Source of the DNA: Bacillota bacterium
GTDB taxonomy: Bacteria > Bacillota > Clostridia > Lachnospirales > Lachnospiraceae
Direction of reading: 5' to 3'
Length of the DNA: 64,000 bases
Assembly: GCA_023439505.1 (NCBI GenBank)
Contig: JAEXNR010000011.1
Span: 62,001-126,000, forward strand
In this document: positions 9,654-18,436 of the stretch, piece by piece
Numbering within the stretch: position 1 is the stretch's first letter
Layout: each line of letters begins with the position of its first letter
Made by a program: the position numbers and the translations under genes
Notes under the pieces: generated by a model
Told to the model about the DNA's origin: nothing
Seen by the model: only the letters and a program-made list of their open reading frames with translations
The model's database searches: none

Positions 9654-12644
9654 TTAGTCCTTATTACCAAGAATTTCATTAACGGTATCTATCGTAGGAA
9701 CCTTATATGGCGTAATCACATTGCCATCCTTATTATAACCGAACTCCTCAAGCTTTCGCTCTGTCTCACGGTTTATGTCCTTAACTGCCCTATCGATTCT
9801 TGTCCTTAAGTTCATACCGTCTACCACGATATTATTAAATGCATTGCTATATTCACGTTCCAGCATATAGGTACCAAGAATTCTAGGCGGTTCCAGTACC
9901 CACTTGGACTGATCAATGATAATCTGTTTATCCCGGGTATTCCAAGGTAATTCTTTGAAGGCATTTAAATTAGCTGTAGGCCACATATAATCATCGCCGT
10001 ATGCCACTTGAACTGTCTGACCAAATTCAGCCTGTACTTCGGTGGAGGACCACCATTTCATATATTCCCAGGCATCCAGTTCTCTTTCCTTCGTGGATTT
10101 AAATAATATCGTACTGTTTGCTCCACCTGCGCTATAACGAAGAACATTACCATTTTCATCCTCTATCCCGGGCATTACGGAGATATCCCAGGAGTCTGCA
10201 ATTTCCGGTGCAGCATTTACAAGCATGCTATATACGTTGAAATCTGCAATTCCTATGGGTAAATCACCGCTTCTAAAATGTTGATAGAAATTAGGGATAG
10301 ACACGGGTAAATCATATATGGTAAAAAGCTCGGTTAGCTGAGTAATACCCTTAATAGCTGCTTCGCTATTTAAGGTAGTATCTCCTGCATATTCACCATA
10401 AAGAGTCGCTCCGTTCTGGAATAATAACGGAGTTGTACCCTGGAAATTTCTCATTGCTATCATACCTGCAGTTGGATAATAAAAATTCAAGCCTCTCATC
10501 TGAAGTTCCGGAAGCATATCAATTACGTCATCCATTGTATCCGGTACTTCAAGTCCTAATTTATCAAGTACGTCTTTTCTATAGAAGAGTACCCAGAAAT
10601 TCATGGTTTCAGGAAGTGAGTAGATACCAGCATCAATTGTGGATGGTATTAAAAACCCTGGTTCATACTGACTGGCAACTTCAGTAAAATCATCAAACTC
10701 AGCCAAGTTTTTAGTGGCTCCACGTATAGCCAGATCATAGGGCTCTATCGCATAGTTGACACCATCTGCAATATCCGGAGCATTACCGGCGGAGTTAGCC
10801 AAAACCAGCTTTTTGGCGTCTGGCATCAGGGACAAATCAACATGAATTCCCGTTTCAGGTGTAAACTTCTCATCAATCATTTTTTGCATAATCTCCAGAT
10901 ACTGTCTGGGATAGTTAACCCATACCTGAATATGATCTTTATTCACATTGGAAGTAGAATAGGTTTGATCAAAAAATGAGCTTAGAAAACGTTTCATACT
11001 ATAGAACAAATTTGCAAAAAACCCAGCCTTTTTCGGAAGCTTTGAACCATTCTGATACAAATAAATCCGATCAATTCCCAACTTATTCTTATTAACCTGA
11101 CTAAGCAGGTTCGCTAATTGTGTCGTGATGGAGTTCATACTGGTAGATAACTCAGCTACACGCTCCGGCATCTTACTTGGGTCCTTAGCAAAGCTCCTTA
11201 GCTGTGTAGAGGCTATGTTGATGGAGCTAAAGGCAGCAATCTCACCTTTCTTAGGCGAATAAATTTTCATGCTCTCGTATAGGGTATCCAGTTCATTAGC
11301 CCAGCCATAGATTCTGGCTTGGACATTTGGTATATATTTTTCTATATTAAAATCTCTGTATTTATCTTTATTCGTACCGGCAACCTTTGTAATCTCCAGT
11401 GAAAGGTCATTAATCTCACCCATGATCTTACTTACAGCTTCTAATACCTCACGTGTGTTAGCTATATTAATCGTAAAGGAAATGGTGTGACTGCCTTCTT
11501 CCAGATATAAGCTTAGGTTACTCTTATCTGCATACATTAAGGTACTTGTCTTATACTCTGTGGTATAATGAAATGGATATGCAGAAAATGCTGTATTCGG
11601 TACACTTCCATCCACTGCTATATCAACAAACACAGGGAACCCGCTCTTATCTGTCTGAATATAATTAAGAGCGAGGTTATAATAGCCTGCCTTACCAACA
11701 TTAAATTCATAAGTAACCTTTTGCCCCGCATCTTTAAATGAATCTCGGTCAATTGTATTGAGCCGTGTATCTGACGTATTACGGGGAGCAACCGCAGTAT
11801 CATATTCTGCCACTGAACGGATGGAAGAGTCATTGCAATAGGTATAATCCTCGCCCTGTATTATAATCAACTCATTACCGACAGCTTCTTCAAAGGTAGT
11901 ATGTTCCGGAATTTCAGTGATCTTTTCCAGATACATGTTACCAAGCAATACAGTTCCCTCCGAAACCTTCAATGTTACCTCATTATGTCCTTTCTTCAGC
12001 TCAAGGATAAGAGGAGAAGACCGTCTGTAGCTGGCATCCATAAGATATTTGGTTTCCCATTGTATTTTTTTATCAGGAAGAGTTACTATTTCATTATCAT
12101 AACGGTCATAGGATTTTTCTTTTTTTGAAATCCAGGTAGCCTCAAATACCAAACGTCTGGTTTCGTAAAAAGGATATTCTCCATTCAATTTCATAGATAT
12201 TTCAATAGGCAACATTGATTCATCATTGGACAAATAGTCAAAACGATAAAAATACTGTCCAGTTTCAGGAACATCTATGGTAAATGTTACTGTGTCCCCT
12301 ATCCCCATCTGTACAACCGGATTCTTATAGCCTTGATTATCCTCGGTCACAACTGCACTGCCGGACTTAAAGGCCTGATCAATTATAATCTCATATGGAT
12401 CTCCTTCATAATGCGCAGCTGCGTAGCGCTTACTTACATTCGTATAATTTGAATCTATCGACTCATTGACAAAGGTATCCATATTATATGTGCCGGAACC
12501 GGATCCATTATCGTTCACTGTAGCTTTCGATTGCATCGGAATGCCACTAAAACCTATTAAGAAGGACAGCGTGGCAGCAATAATACGTGTTGAACACTTT
12601 TTTAACATAATGACCTTGCAGGCTGCACTATTCCAAAAAAACAC
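9654..12644 (-). CDS. Oversized extracellular solute-binding protein with N-terminal sandwich domains
   Basis: At 996 residues this is about twice the usual length for an SBP_bac_1 protein. After a signal peptide ending near MQSKA come two apparent beta-sandwich modules of CBM-like look (about residues 60-265 and 265-420, the second beginning LIIQGEDYTYCNDSS). A helical stretch follows (about 420-570), then the MalE-like binding domain (about 590-960). Unlike the other two binding proteins there is no lipobox cysteine, so surface retention must be by another means, perhaps glycan or partner binding. The GTG start at 12644 has AAAGGAG 9 bases upstream; an ATG at 12608 is the alternative. It lies between GH51 and its permeases. 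Binding of large arabinoxylan or arabinan fragments is inference. Confidence 0.85.
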   Translation of the reverse strand: MFFWNSAACKVIMLKKCSTRIIAATLSFLIGFSGIPMQSKATVNDNGSGSGTYNMDTFVNESIDSNYTNVSKRYAAAHYEGDPYEIIIDQAFKSGSAVVTEDNQGYKNPVVQMGIGDTVTFTIDVPETGQYFYRFDYLSNDESMLPIEISMKLNGEYPFYETRRLVFEATWISKKEKSYDRYDNEIVTLPDKKIQWETKYLMDASYRRSSPLILELKKGHNEVTLKVSEGTVLLGNMYLEKITEIPEHTTFEEAVGNELIIIQGEDYTYCNDSSIRSVAEYDTAVAPRNTSDTRLNTIDRDSFKDAGQKVTYEFNVGKAGYYNLALNYIQTDKSGFPVFVDIAVDGSVPNTAFSAYPFHYTTEYKTSTLMYADKSNLSLYLEEGSHTISFTINIANTREVLEAVSKIMGEINDLSLEITKVAGTNKDKYRDFNIEKYIPNVQARIYGWANELDTLYESMKIYSPKKGEIAAFSSINIASTQLRSFAKDPSKMPERVAELSTSMNSITTQLANLLSQVNKNKLGIDRIYLYQNGSKLPKKAGFFANLFYSMKRFLSSFFDQTYSTSNVNKDHIQVWVNYPRQYLEIMQKMIDEKFTPETGIHVDLSLMPDAKKLVLANSAGNAPDIADGVNYAIEPYDLAIRGATKNLAEFDDFTEVASQYEPGFLIPSTIDAGIYSLPETMNFWVLFYRKDVLDKLGLEVPDTMDDVIDMLPELQMRGLNFYYPTAGMIAMRNFQGTTPLLFQNGATLYGEYAGDTTLNSEAAIKGITQLTELFTIYDLPVSIPNFYQHFRSGDLPIGIADFNVYSMLVNAAPEIADSWDISVMPGIEDENGNVLRYSAGGANSTILFKSTKERELDAWEYMKWWSSTEVQAEFGQTVQVAYGDDYMWPTANLNAFKELPWNTRDKQIIIDQSKWVLEPPRILGTYMLEREYSNAFNNIVVDGMNLRTRIDRAVKDINRETERKLEEFGYNKDGNVITPYKVPTIDTVNEILGNKD

Positions 12645-12692
12645 GAACCTACACTCCTTTCTATCATCACTGTAACAATAAATTCCAACACT

Positions 12693-14201
12693 TTATTCCA
12701 GTTCCAATTCAAGATGAAGAACACTGCAAGCCGGAACTGTAAATATAACCTTATTACCGTTCACAGAGCATGTTGTAAACTCTTTCATCTTTACGTTTTC
12801 AGGATGATCAAAGGTATTGTGATCCTGCATCTTGCCCGTCAGAATCGTCCCTTTTACTGATGTAACCTTTGATTCATACAGAACACTTTCTATCTCATAA
12901 CTTTCAGTAGCTGACAGATTATTTAAGGTGATATGTACTTTGCCTTCCTTGTCCCTGGATACGGATTCATGGAGATTAGGAACCATATATTCATCTTCTA
13001 TGCCAATTGTCGTTGTCTCAATCCTGCTTTCCAGCAACTCTGAATCCTGATGATGTTGATACATATGAAAAACATGATACGTAGGCGTTAATATCATCTT
13101 TTCACGTTCTGTCAGAATAACCGACTGCAGAACATTCACCAACTGAGCTATATTAGCCATCTTTACCCGGTCGCAGTGTTTATTAAAGATATTCAAATTA
13201 ATTCCTGCTACCAATGCATCTCTTATGGTGTTCTGTTGATATAAAAAACCGGGATTGGTGCCAGGCTCGCAAGTAAACCAGGTACCCCATTCGTCAACGA
13301 TCATTCCTATGGCTTTCTTAGGATCGAATTCATCCATGATCGCACCGTGACGATTAATTAAGGTCTCCATAGATAAGGCTTTACTTAGGGTTTTATACCA
13401 TACCTTCTCATCAAAGTCTGTTGCGCTGCCCTTTTCTATCCAGCCTTCCGGATGTGTATAATAATGAAGTGATAAACCCTGCATAAATCCATGTAAGAAA
13501 TCCGGTGCATGTCTATGGGTTATTTCAAGCACTCCCCTGGTCCATTCATAATCATCTGCATTAGCGCCACATGCTACTTTATAAATTGGCTGCTCATGAT
13601 TATAATTCCTTAAAAAGGTCTGATATCTGCGGTATTCATTTCCATAGTACTCCGGTGTCATATTGCCGCCGCAACCCCAATTCTCATTGCCTACAGCAAA
13701 ATAATCTACCTTCCAGGGTTCGGGATGACCATTTTTTGCTCTAAGCTCCGTCAGTGGAGACACTCCGTCATAGGTAAGATACTCTACCCATTCAGACATT
13801 TCCTGAACCGTTCCGCTGCCAACATTACCATTAATATAAGCTTTGCAATCCAATTGGCGACACAGTTCCATGAATTCATGCGTGCCAAAGCTATTGTCTT
13901 CCAAAACACCACCCCAGTGGGTATTAATCATTTTTTTGCGAGTTTCTTTCGGTCCAATTCCATCTTTCCAATGATACTCATCTGCAAAACAGCCTCCCGG
14001 CCAACGAAGAACAGGTATATTAATATCTTTTAGTGCCTTTACTACATCATTTCTCATTCCGTTCGTATTTGGAATCTCTGAATTTTCTCCAACAAAAATA
14101 CCTTCATAGATACATCTTCCAAGATGCTCTGAGAAGTGTCCATAGATTTCCCTATTAATATGTCCTTTTTGAGTCATAGGATCAATACTCAATCTTACCA
14201 T
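12693..14201 (-). CDS. GH51 alpha-L-arabinofuranosidase
   Basis: 502-residue family GH51 enzyme that releases arabinose from arabino-oligosaccharides in the cytoplasm (no signal peptide). The acid/base Glu173 lies in VGNENWG and the nucleophile Glu304 in IVDEWGTWF, both at the family's usual positions. Length and the N-terminal EIYGHFSEHLGRCIYEGI motif are typical. It is the first gene of the nine-gene import operon, behind the promoter block at 14237-14291. A close paralogue lies at 43416-44915. Confidence 0.96.
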   Translation of the reverse strand: MVRLSIDPMTQKGHINREIYGHFSEHLGRCIYEGIFVGENSEIPNTNGMRNDVVKALKDINIPVLRWPGGCFADEYHWKDGIGPKETRKKMINTHWGGVLEDNSFGTHEFMELCRQLDCKAYINGNVGSGTVQEMSEWVEYLTYDGVSPLTELRAKNGHPEPWKVDYFAVGNENWGCGGNMTPEYYGNEYRRYQTFLRNYNHEQPIYKVACGANADDYEWTRGVLEITHRHAPDFLHGFMQGLSLHYYTHPEGWIEKGSATDFDEKVWYKTLSKALSMETLINRHGAIMDEFDPKKAIGMIVDEWGTWFTCEPGTNPGFLYQQNTIRDALVAGINLNIFNKHCDRVKMANIAQLVNVLQSVILTEREKMILTPTYHVFHMYQHHQDSELLESRIETTTIGIEDEYMVPNLHESVSRDKEGKVHITLNNLSATESYEIESVLYESKVTSVKGTILTGKMQDHNTFDHPENVKMKEFTTCSVNGNKVIFTVPACSVLHLELELE

Positions 14202-14236
14202 GATGTTCTCCTTTATTTAAGTTTACGTTTAATTAA

Positions 14237-14291
14237 TTAATTATATAATTAACATTAAGTATAATTTACTACATAATGACGAAATCGTCAA
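14237..14291 (-). promoter_or_regulatory. Promoter with palindromic operator, GH51/import operon
   Basis: On the minus strand, TTGACG (14286-14291), a 17-bp spacer and TAAATT (14263-14268) form a sigma-A-like promoter. The expected start falls just before a perfect 16-bp palindrome, TTAATTATATAATTAA (14237-14252). Almost the whole 55-bp block recurs upstream of the GH43 gene at 18126-18179, including TTGACGA, GTAGTAA and GTTAATTATATAATT. This argues for common control, possibly by the ArsR-type regulator at 18437. Confidence 0.6.
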
Positions 14292-14624
14292 GTCATCCCC
14301 AGCATTTTTTTATATAAATTATATAGTACATTATGTTTGTTTATTATTGTCTAATATATAAGTGCAATAATTGGAACGTTCCGATAATCGAATTAGTATA
14401 ATTAACGAGTCAAAGCAGATCACTTTACTTCTTATCTACCGGTTAGCACTTATTTTTATGTCTTAATTTATTTATAAACATTAGTTGTAAATAGAAACAA
14501 AACAGTATATAATGAAACAAATGAGAATTTATTTCTCGTCATGACATTTGTACTGTGCAATTCTAACGGTATCATGACTTATTAGATTTAATATTAATAA
14601 AAATACCTTAGAGAGGATGACATT
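14292..14624. other. Divergent intergenic region, GH51 / GH43
   Basis: AT-rich gap between divergent transcripts. It contains a perfect 10-bp palindrome GGAACGTTCC (14373-14382), a possible operator, and a TATAAT-like hexamer a little downstream. No coding potential was seen. The plus-strand GH43 gene has GAGAGGATGACATT as its ribosome binding site at the end of this stretch; its promoter is not clear. Confidence 0.4.
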
Positions 14625-16247
14625 ATGAGAAAACTAAAGTTCATACCACTATGCTTCATCATAGTTACAGCCGCTTCCATCGTTATATCAGGGTGTGCAA
14701 AAGGAATAGATTCCATTGGGAATGAAAACGAAAATATAACGATGACTGTAACACCAAGTGCTCCGCCTGCGATAGTAACTCCAGAGGTCTTTGAAGAGTT
14801 ACCGGATCAATATGCAGATGTTACGTTATCAAAAGTAACAGTGCATGATCCCTCCATTATAAAAGCTAATGGAACATATTATATATTTGGATCACATATG
14901 GCCTGGGCAAAAAGTGAAGATTTAATGAAATGGGAACCCTTTTATAACAATATTAACAGTAGTTACGCGGCTATATTCGGAACAATATGGGAGGAATGGT
15001 GCAAGACACCCACTAATCCCAATGTTGCAGGAAACCTATGGGCACCAGATGTTATCTTTAATAAAGAGATGAATAAGTACTGTATGTATATGAGTGTAAA
15101 TGGTGATAACTGGAGTTCTTCCATTGTACTTCTGACCGCTGATGATATTCAAGGTCCGTATACTTATGTGGGTCCGGTGGTATACTCAGGCTTTAATATA
15201 ACCGACAAACCGGTGGAGAAAACGGATGTATACCGGGTATTAGGTGAAGGAGCAGATATTTCCCGTTATCAATCTACTTCGGATACAAAAATTAATGCCA
15301 TTGATCCGAATGTTCGTTATGACGAAGAAGGAAATCTCTGGATGTCTTTTGGCTCCTGGTTTGGCGGAATCTATATGCTTATGCTGGATGGCAGCACAGG
15401 ATTAAGAGATTACTCCTATACCTATACCACTGTTGAAAACGAGTCCGACCAATATTATGGGTACAAATTAGCCGGTGGCCATGCTGTATCAGGTGAAGGC
15501 TGCTATATCAATAAGTTTGGTGAGTACTATTACATGTTCTTGACCTATGGTGGTTTAACCGCACAAGGTGGTTATCAGATGAGAGTATTCCGGTCTGATA
15601 ATATTTTTGGTCCCTATTTAGATGAAAATGGACTATCTTCTATTTATACCGAATCAACCAATAACTTAAGTTCAACCAATGGTGTAAGGATTACGGGTTC
15701 CTATAAATTTTCCGGAAACGCTATTACTCGCACAGCACAAGGTCATAATTCGCTCCTGCTTGATGATGATGGTAAAATGTATGCTGTATATCATACCCGG
15801 TTTATTAAAAGTGACACCCCTACTAATGCAGAAGCTCATCAGGTCAACGTATATCAGCTCTTTCTAAATGAAGATGGCTGGTTGGTGTCGGCACCCTATG
15901 AATATTCAGGTGAGACGCTCACTGCTACTGGTTATGATAAGAAGGAAGTGGTAGGAGAATATGAGTTTGTCACAATTCATCCTACCATGTTTTATCAGAT
16001 AATTAGTGATAAAGAAATAGGTATTAACCCAACTAAAAATATTATATTGTACAGCGATGGAACCGTATCCGGGGAGGCAACTGGAACCTGGAATTACCAG
16101 AATGGATCAGCAAATATGTCGATAACGATTGATGGAGTAGAGTGTAAGGGAGTATTTCTCAAACAGGCAAATGAAACAGATCACAAATTAGTTATGACTT
16201 TTACAGCACAGGGCAATGATGTATGCTTTATGGGAAGCAAAAAATAA
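14625..16247 (+). CDS. GH43 lipoprotein, probable endo-arabinanase
   Basis: 540-residue surface lipoprotein with lipobox ISGC (Cys24). The five-bladed GH43 domain spans about residues 65-430: catalytic base Asp75 in HDPSI, Asp227 in AIDPNVRYD and acid Glu291 in GEGCY. The last 100 residues (VVGEYEFVTIHP onward) form the GH43_C lipocalin-like domain that ends with GVFLKQ. This combination is typical of arabinan endo-1,5-alpha-L-arabinanases. It is monocistronic, followed by a terminator. A second protein of the same architecture is encoded convergently at 16340-17971. The exact linkage specificity cannot be read from sequence alone. Confidence 0.9.
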   Translation: MRKLKFIPLCFIIVTAASIVISGCAKGIDSIGNENENITMTVTPSAPPAIVTPEVFEELPDQYADVTLSKVTVHDPSIIKANGTYYIFGSHMAWAKSEDLMKWEPFYNNINSSYAAIFGTIWEEWCKTPTNPNVAGNLWAPDVIFNKEMNKYCMYMSVNGDNWSSSIVLLTADDIQGPYTYVGPVVYSGFNITDKPVEKTDVYRVLGEGADISRYQSTSDTKINAIDPNVRYDEEGNLWMSFGSWFGGIYMLMLDGSTGLRDYSYTYTTVENESDQYYGYKLAGGHAVSGEGCYINKFGEYYYMFLTYGGLTAQGGYQMRVFRSDNIFGPYLDENGLSSIYTESTNNLSSTNGVRITGSYKFSGNAITRTAQGHNSLLLDDDGKMYAVYHTRFIKSDTPTNAEAHQVNVYQLFLNEDGWLVSAPYEYSGETLTATGYDKKEVVGEYEFVTIHPTMFYQIISDKEIGINPTKNIILYSDGTVSGEATGTWNYQNGSANMSITIDGVECKGVFLKQANETDHKLVMTFTAQGNDVCFMGSKK

Positions 16248-16257
16248 TTAAATTGAA

Positions 16258-16298
16258 ACAGGAGTAAGCGATAGTTTTCGTTTACTCCTGTCTTTTTT
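16258..16298 (+). terminator. Intrinsic terminator after GH43
   Basis: The stem ACAGGAGTAA / TTACTCCTGT is followed directly by CTTTTTT, 10 bp after the GH43 stop codon. Confidence 0.85.
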
Positions 16299-16339
16299 AT
16301 AAGATAATCACTAAAGAGGTAGTGTGCTACATACATGGA

Positions 16340-17971
16340 TTATTCATCCAATGCCTTATATCCACTTCCCCAAATGGATTTTCCCTCCAGAGACTGAACT
16401 GAAAAAGTCATTACATTTTTTAAATTAACTTCATCCCATTGCTTCAGGAAGACACCCTTATATTCTACATCGTCAATCGTAAGAATACAGGTATTGTCGC
16501 CTCTCAGCTCCCAGGTACCGTGCCAATCTCCTATTACAGAATAATCTTCTCTTAAAACTACATTCACAGATTCCTTCACCTGAGCAGTGATGTCAAGCTG
16601 ATGATTGATTACTTTATACGCACCGAGGATCTCTGCTTCGGAATAATCACCTATTGTTTCACCTACATACCGATAAGGAGCGACAACAAACCATCCATTC
16701 TCATTTAGGAACATTTGATGAACTCTGACCTCATAGTGTTCTCCGTTCTCTTCAAATCTGGTATGGAAGACCATATAATACTTCCCGTTTTTCTCATCAT
16801 ATAGTGTTGAATTGTGTCCGGGAGAAATATATCCAGGAGCATTTCCATGTCTGTTTTCTTCTCCATCAATGGTGTTCCAATGATAGTTACCCATAATCTT
16901 TGTACCAAAATCATCTGCAGCATTATCATCAAAGAAGGAACCGGCAGGCCCTTTACAATGAATCATATCATTACCCTGTGCATCATAATAAGGTCCATCT
17001 GGATTCTTCGAACGGGCAATTCTGATATTATAGGCACCATTTGCAGTTAGTCCTCCAAAGGATAAGAACATGTAATAATAGTCAGTTTCCTTGCTATATT
17101 GAACATAAGATCCTTCAATTCTTAGATGATTCTCACCCAGGAGCTTCTTTCCATAACCCTTCTCCAAAGGTATACCAGCTTTTTTGTTCAATTCAAGGAT
17201 ATAGATACCGCCGCTATAAGAGCCATATATCATCCATAGTTTACCATCATTATCATAGAAAACACAGGGATCTACAACATTCGGCTCAGTGGTTGCATCA
17301 TAAACATCACCATTTTCATCGGGAGTATCCGGATTCTGACCGGATTTCAAAATTACTCCCCTATCCTCATAAGGTCCTTCTATATTATCTGAGACAGCTA
17401 CGCCCAGTGCCGCCAACGGCTTACTTCCTTCGCAGTTGCAGTAATAATAGTAGAATCTGCCATCTTCCAGCTGAATAACATCGGGTGCCCAGAAGGTATT
17501 GGTCTGTGCCCAGGTAAATGCCTCCGACATCTCACTCATTGCATCCGGTATTACTTTATTACTTTTCTTGACCCCGGAGTCCACCCAGGTCCAGTTCATC
17601 AAATCCATGGTCTTGGCTACTGCAAGATGAGATCCGAAGATGTAGTAGGTCCCATCCACTTCTACAATGGAAGGATCGTGTACTGATACATCTGTAAAGT
17701 GATATGTTATCGGTACTTTTGCTTTAAGGGGTGTACTAGCTATAATCTGGTTAAACAATTCGACTTCCTCTTCTTTCGTCATTTTCGCACTGATTGTTTG
17801 TGCATCTGTTGCAACTGGCATCTTTGATACTGTAGGTTCTTCCTCTGATGAAGTGGGTGCATTGATTATATCTGAAGCTTGAGTTCGCTCCGCTTCTCTG
17901 TTCTTGCTGCTGCAGGATGAAAGAAATAACACACCAAGGCAAACTACAATAACAGCCATTCCTTTTCTCAT
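16340..17971 (-). CDS. GH43 lipoprotein, probable endo-arabinanase (second copy)
   Basis: 543 residues with lipobox LSSC (Cys20) and a Ser/Thr/Glu-rich linker. The GH43 domain starts near FTDVSVHDPSIVEVDGTYYI (base Asp99). The second Asp is in VVDPCVFYDNDGKLWM and the acid Glu in LRIEGSYVQYS. The C-terminal lipocalin-like GH43_C module again contains the phrase YKGVFLKQWDE. It shares architecture with 14625-16247 but is clearly divergent, which suggests complementary linkage preferences. Its upstream region carries the same promoter/operator block as the GH51 operon, so the two are probably co-regulated. Confidence 0.9.
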   Translation of the reverse strand: MRKGMAVIVVCLGVLFLSSCSSKNREAERTQASDIINAPTSSEEEPTVSKMPVATDAQTISAKMTKEEEVELFNQIIASTPLKAKVPITYHFTDVSVHDPSIVEVDGTYYIFGSHLAVAKTMDLMNWTWVDSGVKKSNKVIPDAMSEMSEAFTWAQTNTFWAPDVIQLEDGRFYYYYCNCEGSKPLAALGVAVSDNIEGPYEDRGVILKSGQNPDTPDENGDVYDATTEPNVVDPCVFYDNDGKLWMIYGSYSGGIYILELNKKAGIPLEKGYGKKLLGENHLRIEGSYVQYSKETDYYYMFLSFGGLTANGAYNIRIARSKNPDGPYYDAQGNDMIHCKGPAGSFFDDNAADDFGTKIMGNYHWNTIDGEENRHGNAPGYISPGHNSTLYDEKNGKYYMVFHTRFEENGEHYEVRVHQMFLNENGWFVVAPYRYVGETIGDYSEAEILGAYKVINHQLDITAQVKESVNVVLREDYSVIGDWHGTWELRGDNTCILTIDDVEYKGVFLKQWDEVNLKNVMTFSVQSLEGKSIWGSGYKALDE

Positions 17972-18125
17972 AGTCTTTCCCTCCGCTACTTTTTTGGTGT
18001 TATGCTGATATGATAAATCCGTAAATCCTTATATTCATATGTCCCAGTTTCCTTTTAGGATTAATATTGATCCTTTATCATTACGAGTATACCTCCCATT
18101 ATTATTTAACTATATTATGCAATAT

Positions 18126-18179
18126 TCAATTATATAATTAACTTAATTATAAGTTACTACGTTTTTACTGATTCGTCAA
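18126..18179 (-). promoter_or_regulatory. Promoter with palindromic operator, GH43 gene
   Basis: Second copy of the block at 14237-14291: TTGACG (18174-18179), 17-bp spacer, TAACTT (18151-18156), then the near-palindrome TTAATTATATAATTGA (18126-18141). A TATAAT also overlaps the -10 area. It lies 155-208 bp upstream of the GH43 start at 17971. Confidence 0.6.
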
Positions 18180-18235
18180 TAGTTTAATCCCTTTTCAAGA
18201 AGTAATATCTGAACATCTACAGTATTAATTAATTA

Positions 18236-18264
18236 TTGACTTCAATAATGAGAAGCACTATAAT
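18236..18264 (+). promoter_or_regulatory. Sigma-A promoter of the ArsR-type gene
   Basis: TTGACT (18236-18241), 17-bp spacer and TATAAT (18259-18264), close to consensus. The predicted start lies at about 18271, giving a leader of roughly 165 bases before the ATG at 18437. Confidence 0.75.
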
Positions 18265-18270
18265 ATCTCT

Positions 18271-18291
18271 ATATCAAATTTTTCTTGATAT
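18271..18291 (+). promoter_or_regulatory. Inverted repeat at the arsR-type transcription start
   Basis: The arms ATATCAA / TTGATAT are separated by 7 bases and sit at the expected transcription start, a typical operator position for autoregulation. An imperfect ArsR-like site is the favoured reading; it could also form a weak RNA hairpin. Confidence 0.45.
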
Positions 18292-18436
18292 TTAAGGTAG
18301 AATATCTTACAGTCCCGATTAGGCGTTGGTAAATTATATCCATTTGACTACATGTTTTTCATATTTCTTACTAATATCAGTTAATTATTTAACTTAATAA
18401 AGAAAGAAATTCAAACCGTTTATCACAGGAGGTATT

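Noticed and set aside
17041..17478. 145-codon open frame on the plus strand
   Set aside because: Antisense to the GH43 lipoprotein gene; His/Tyr-rich composition is typical of a shadow frame.
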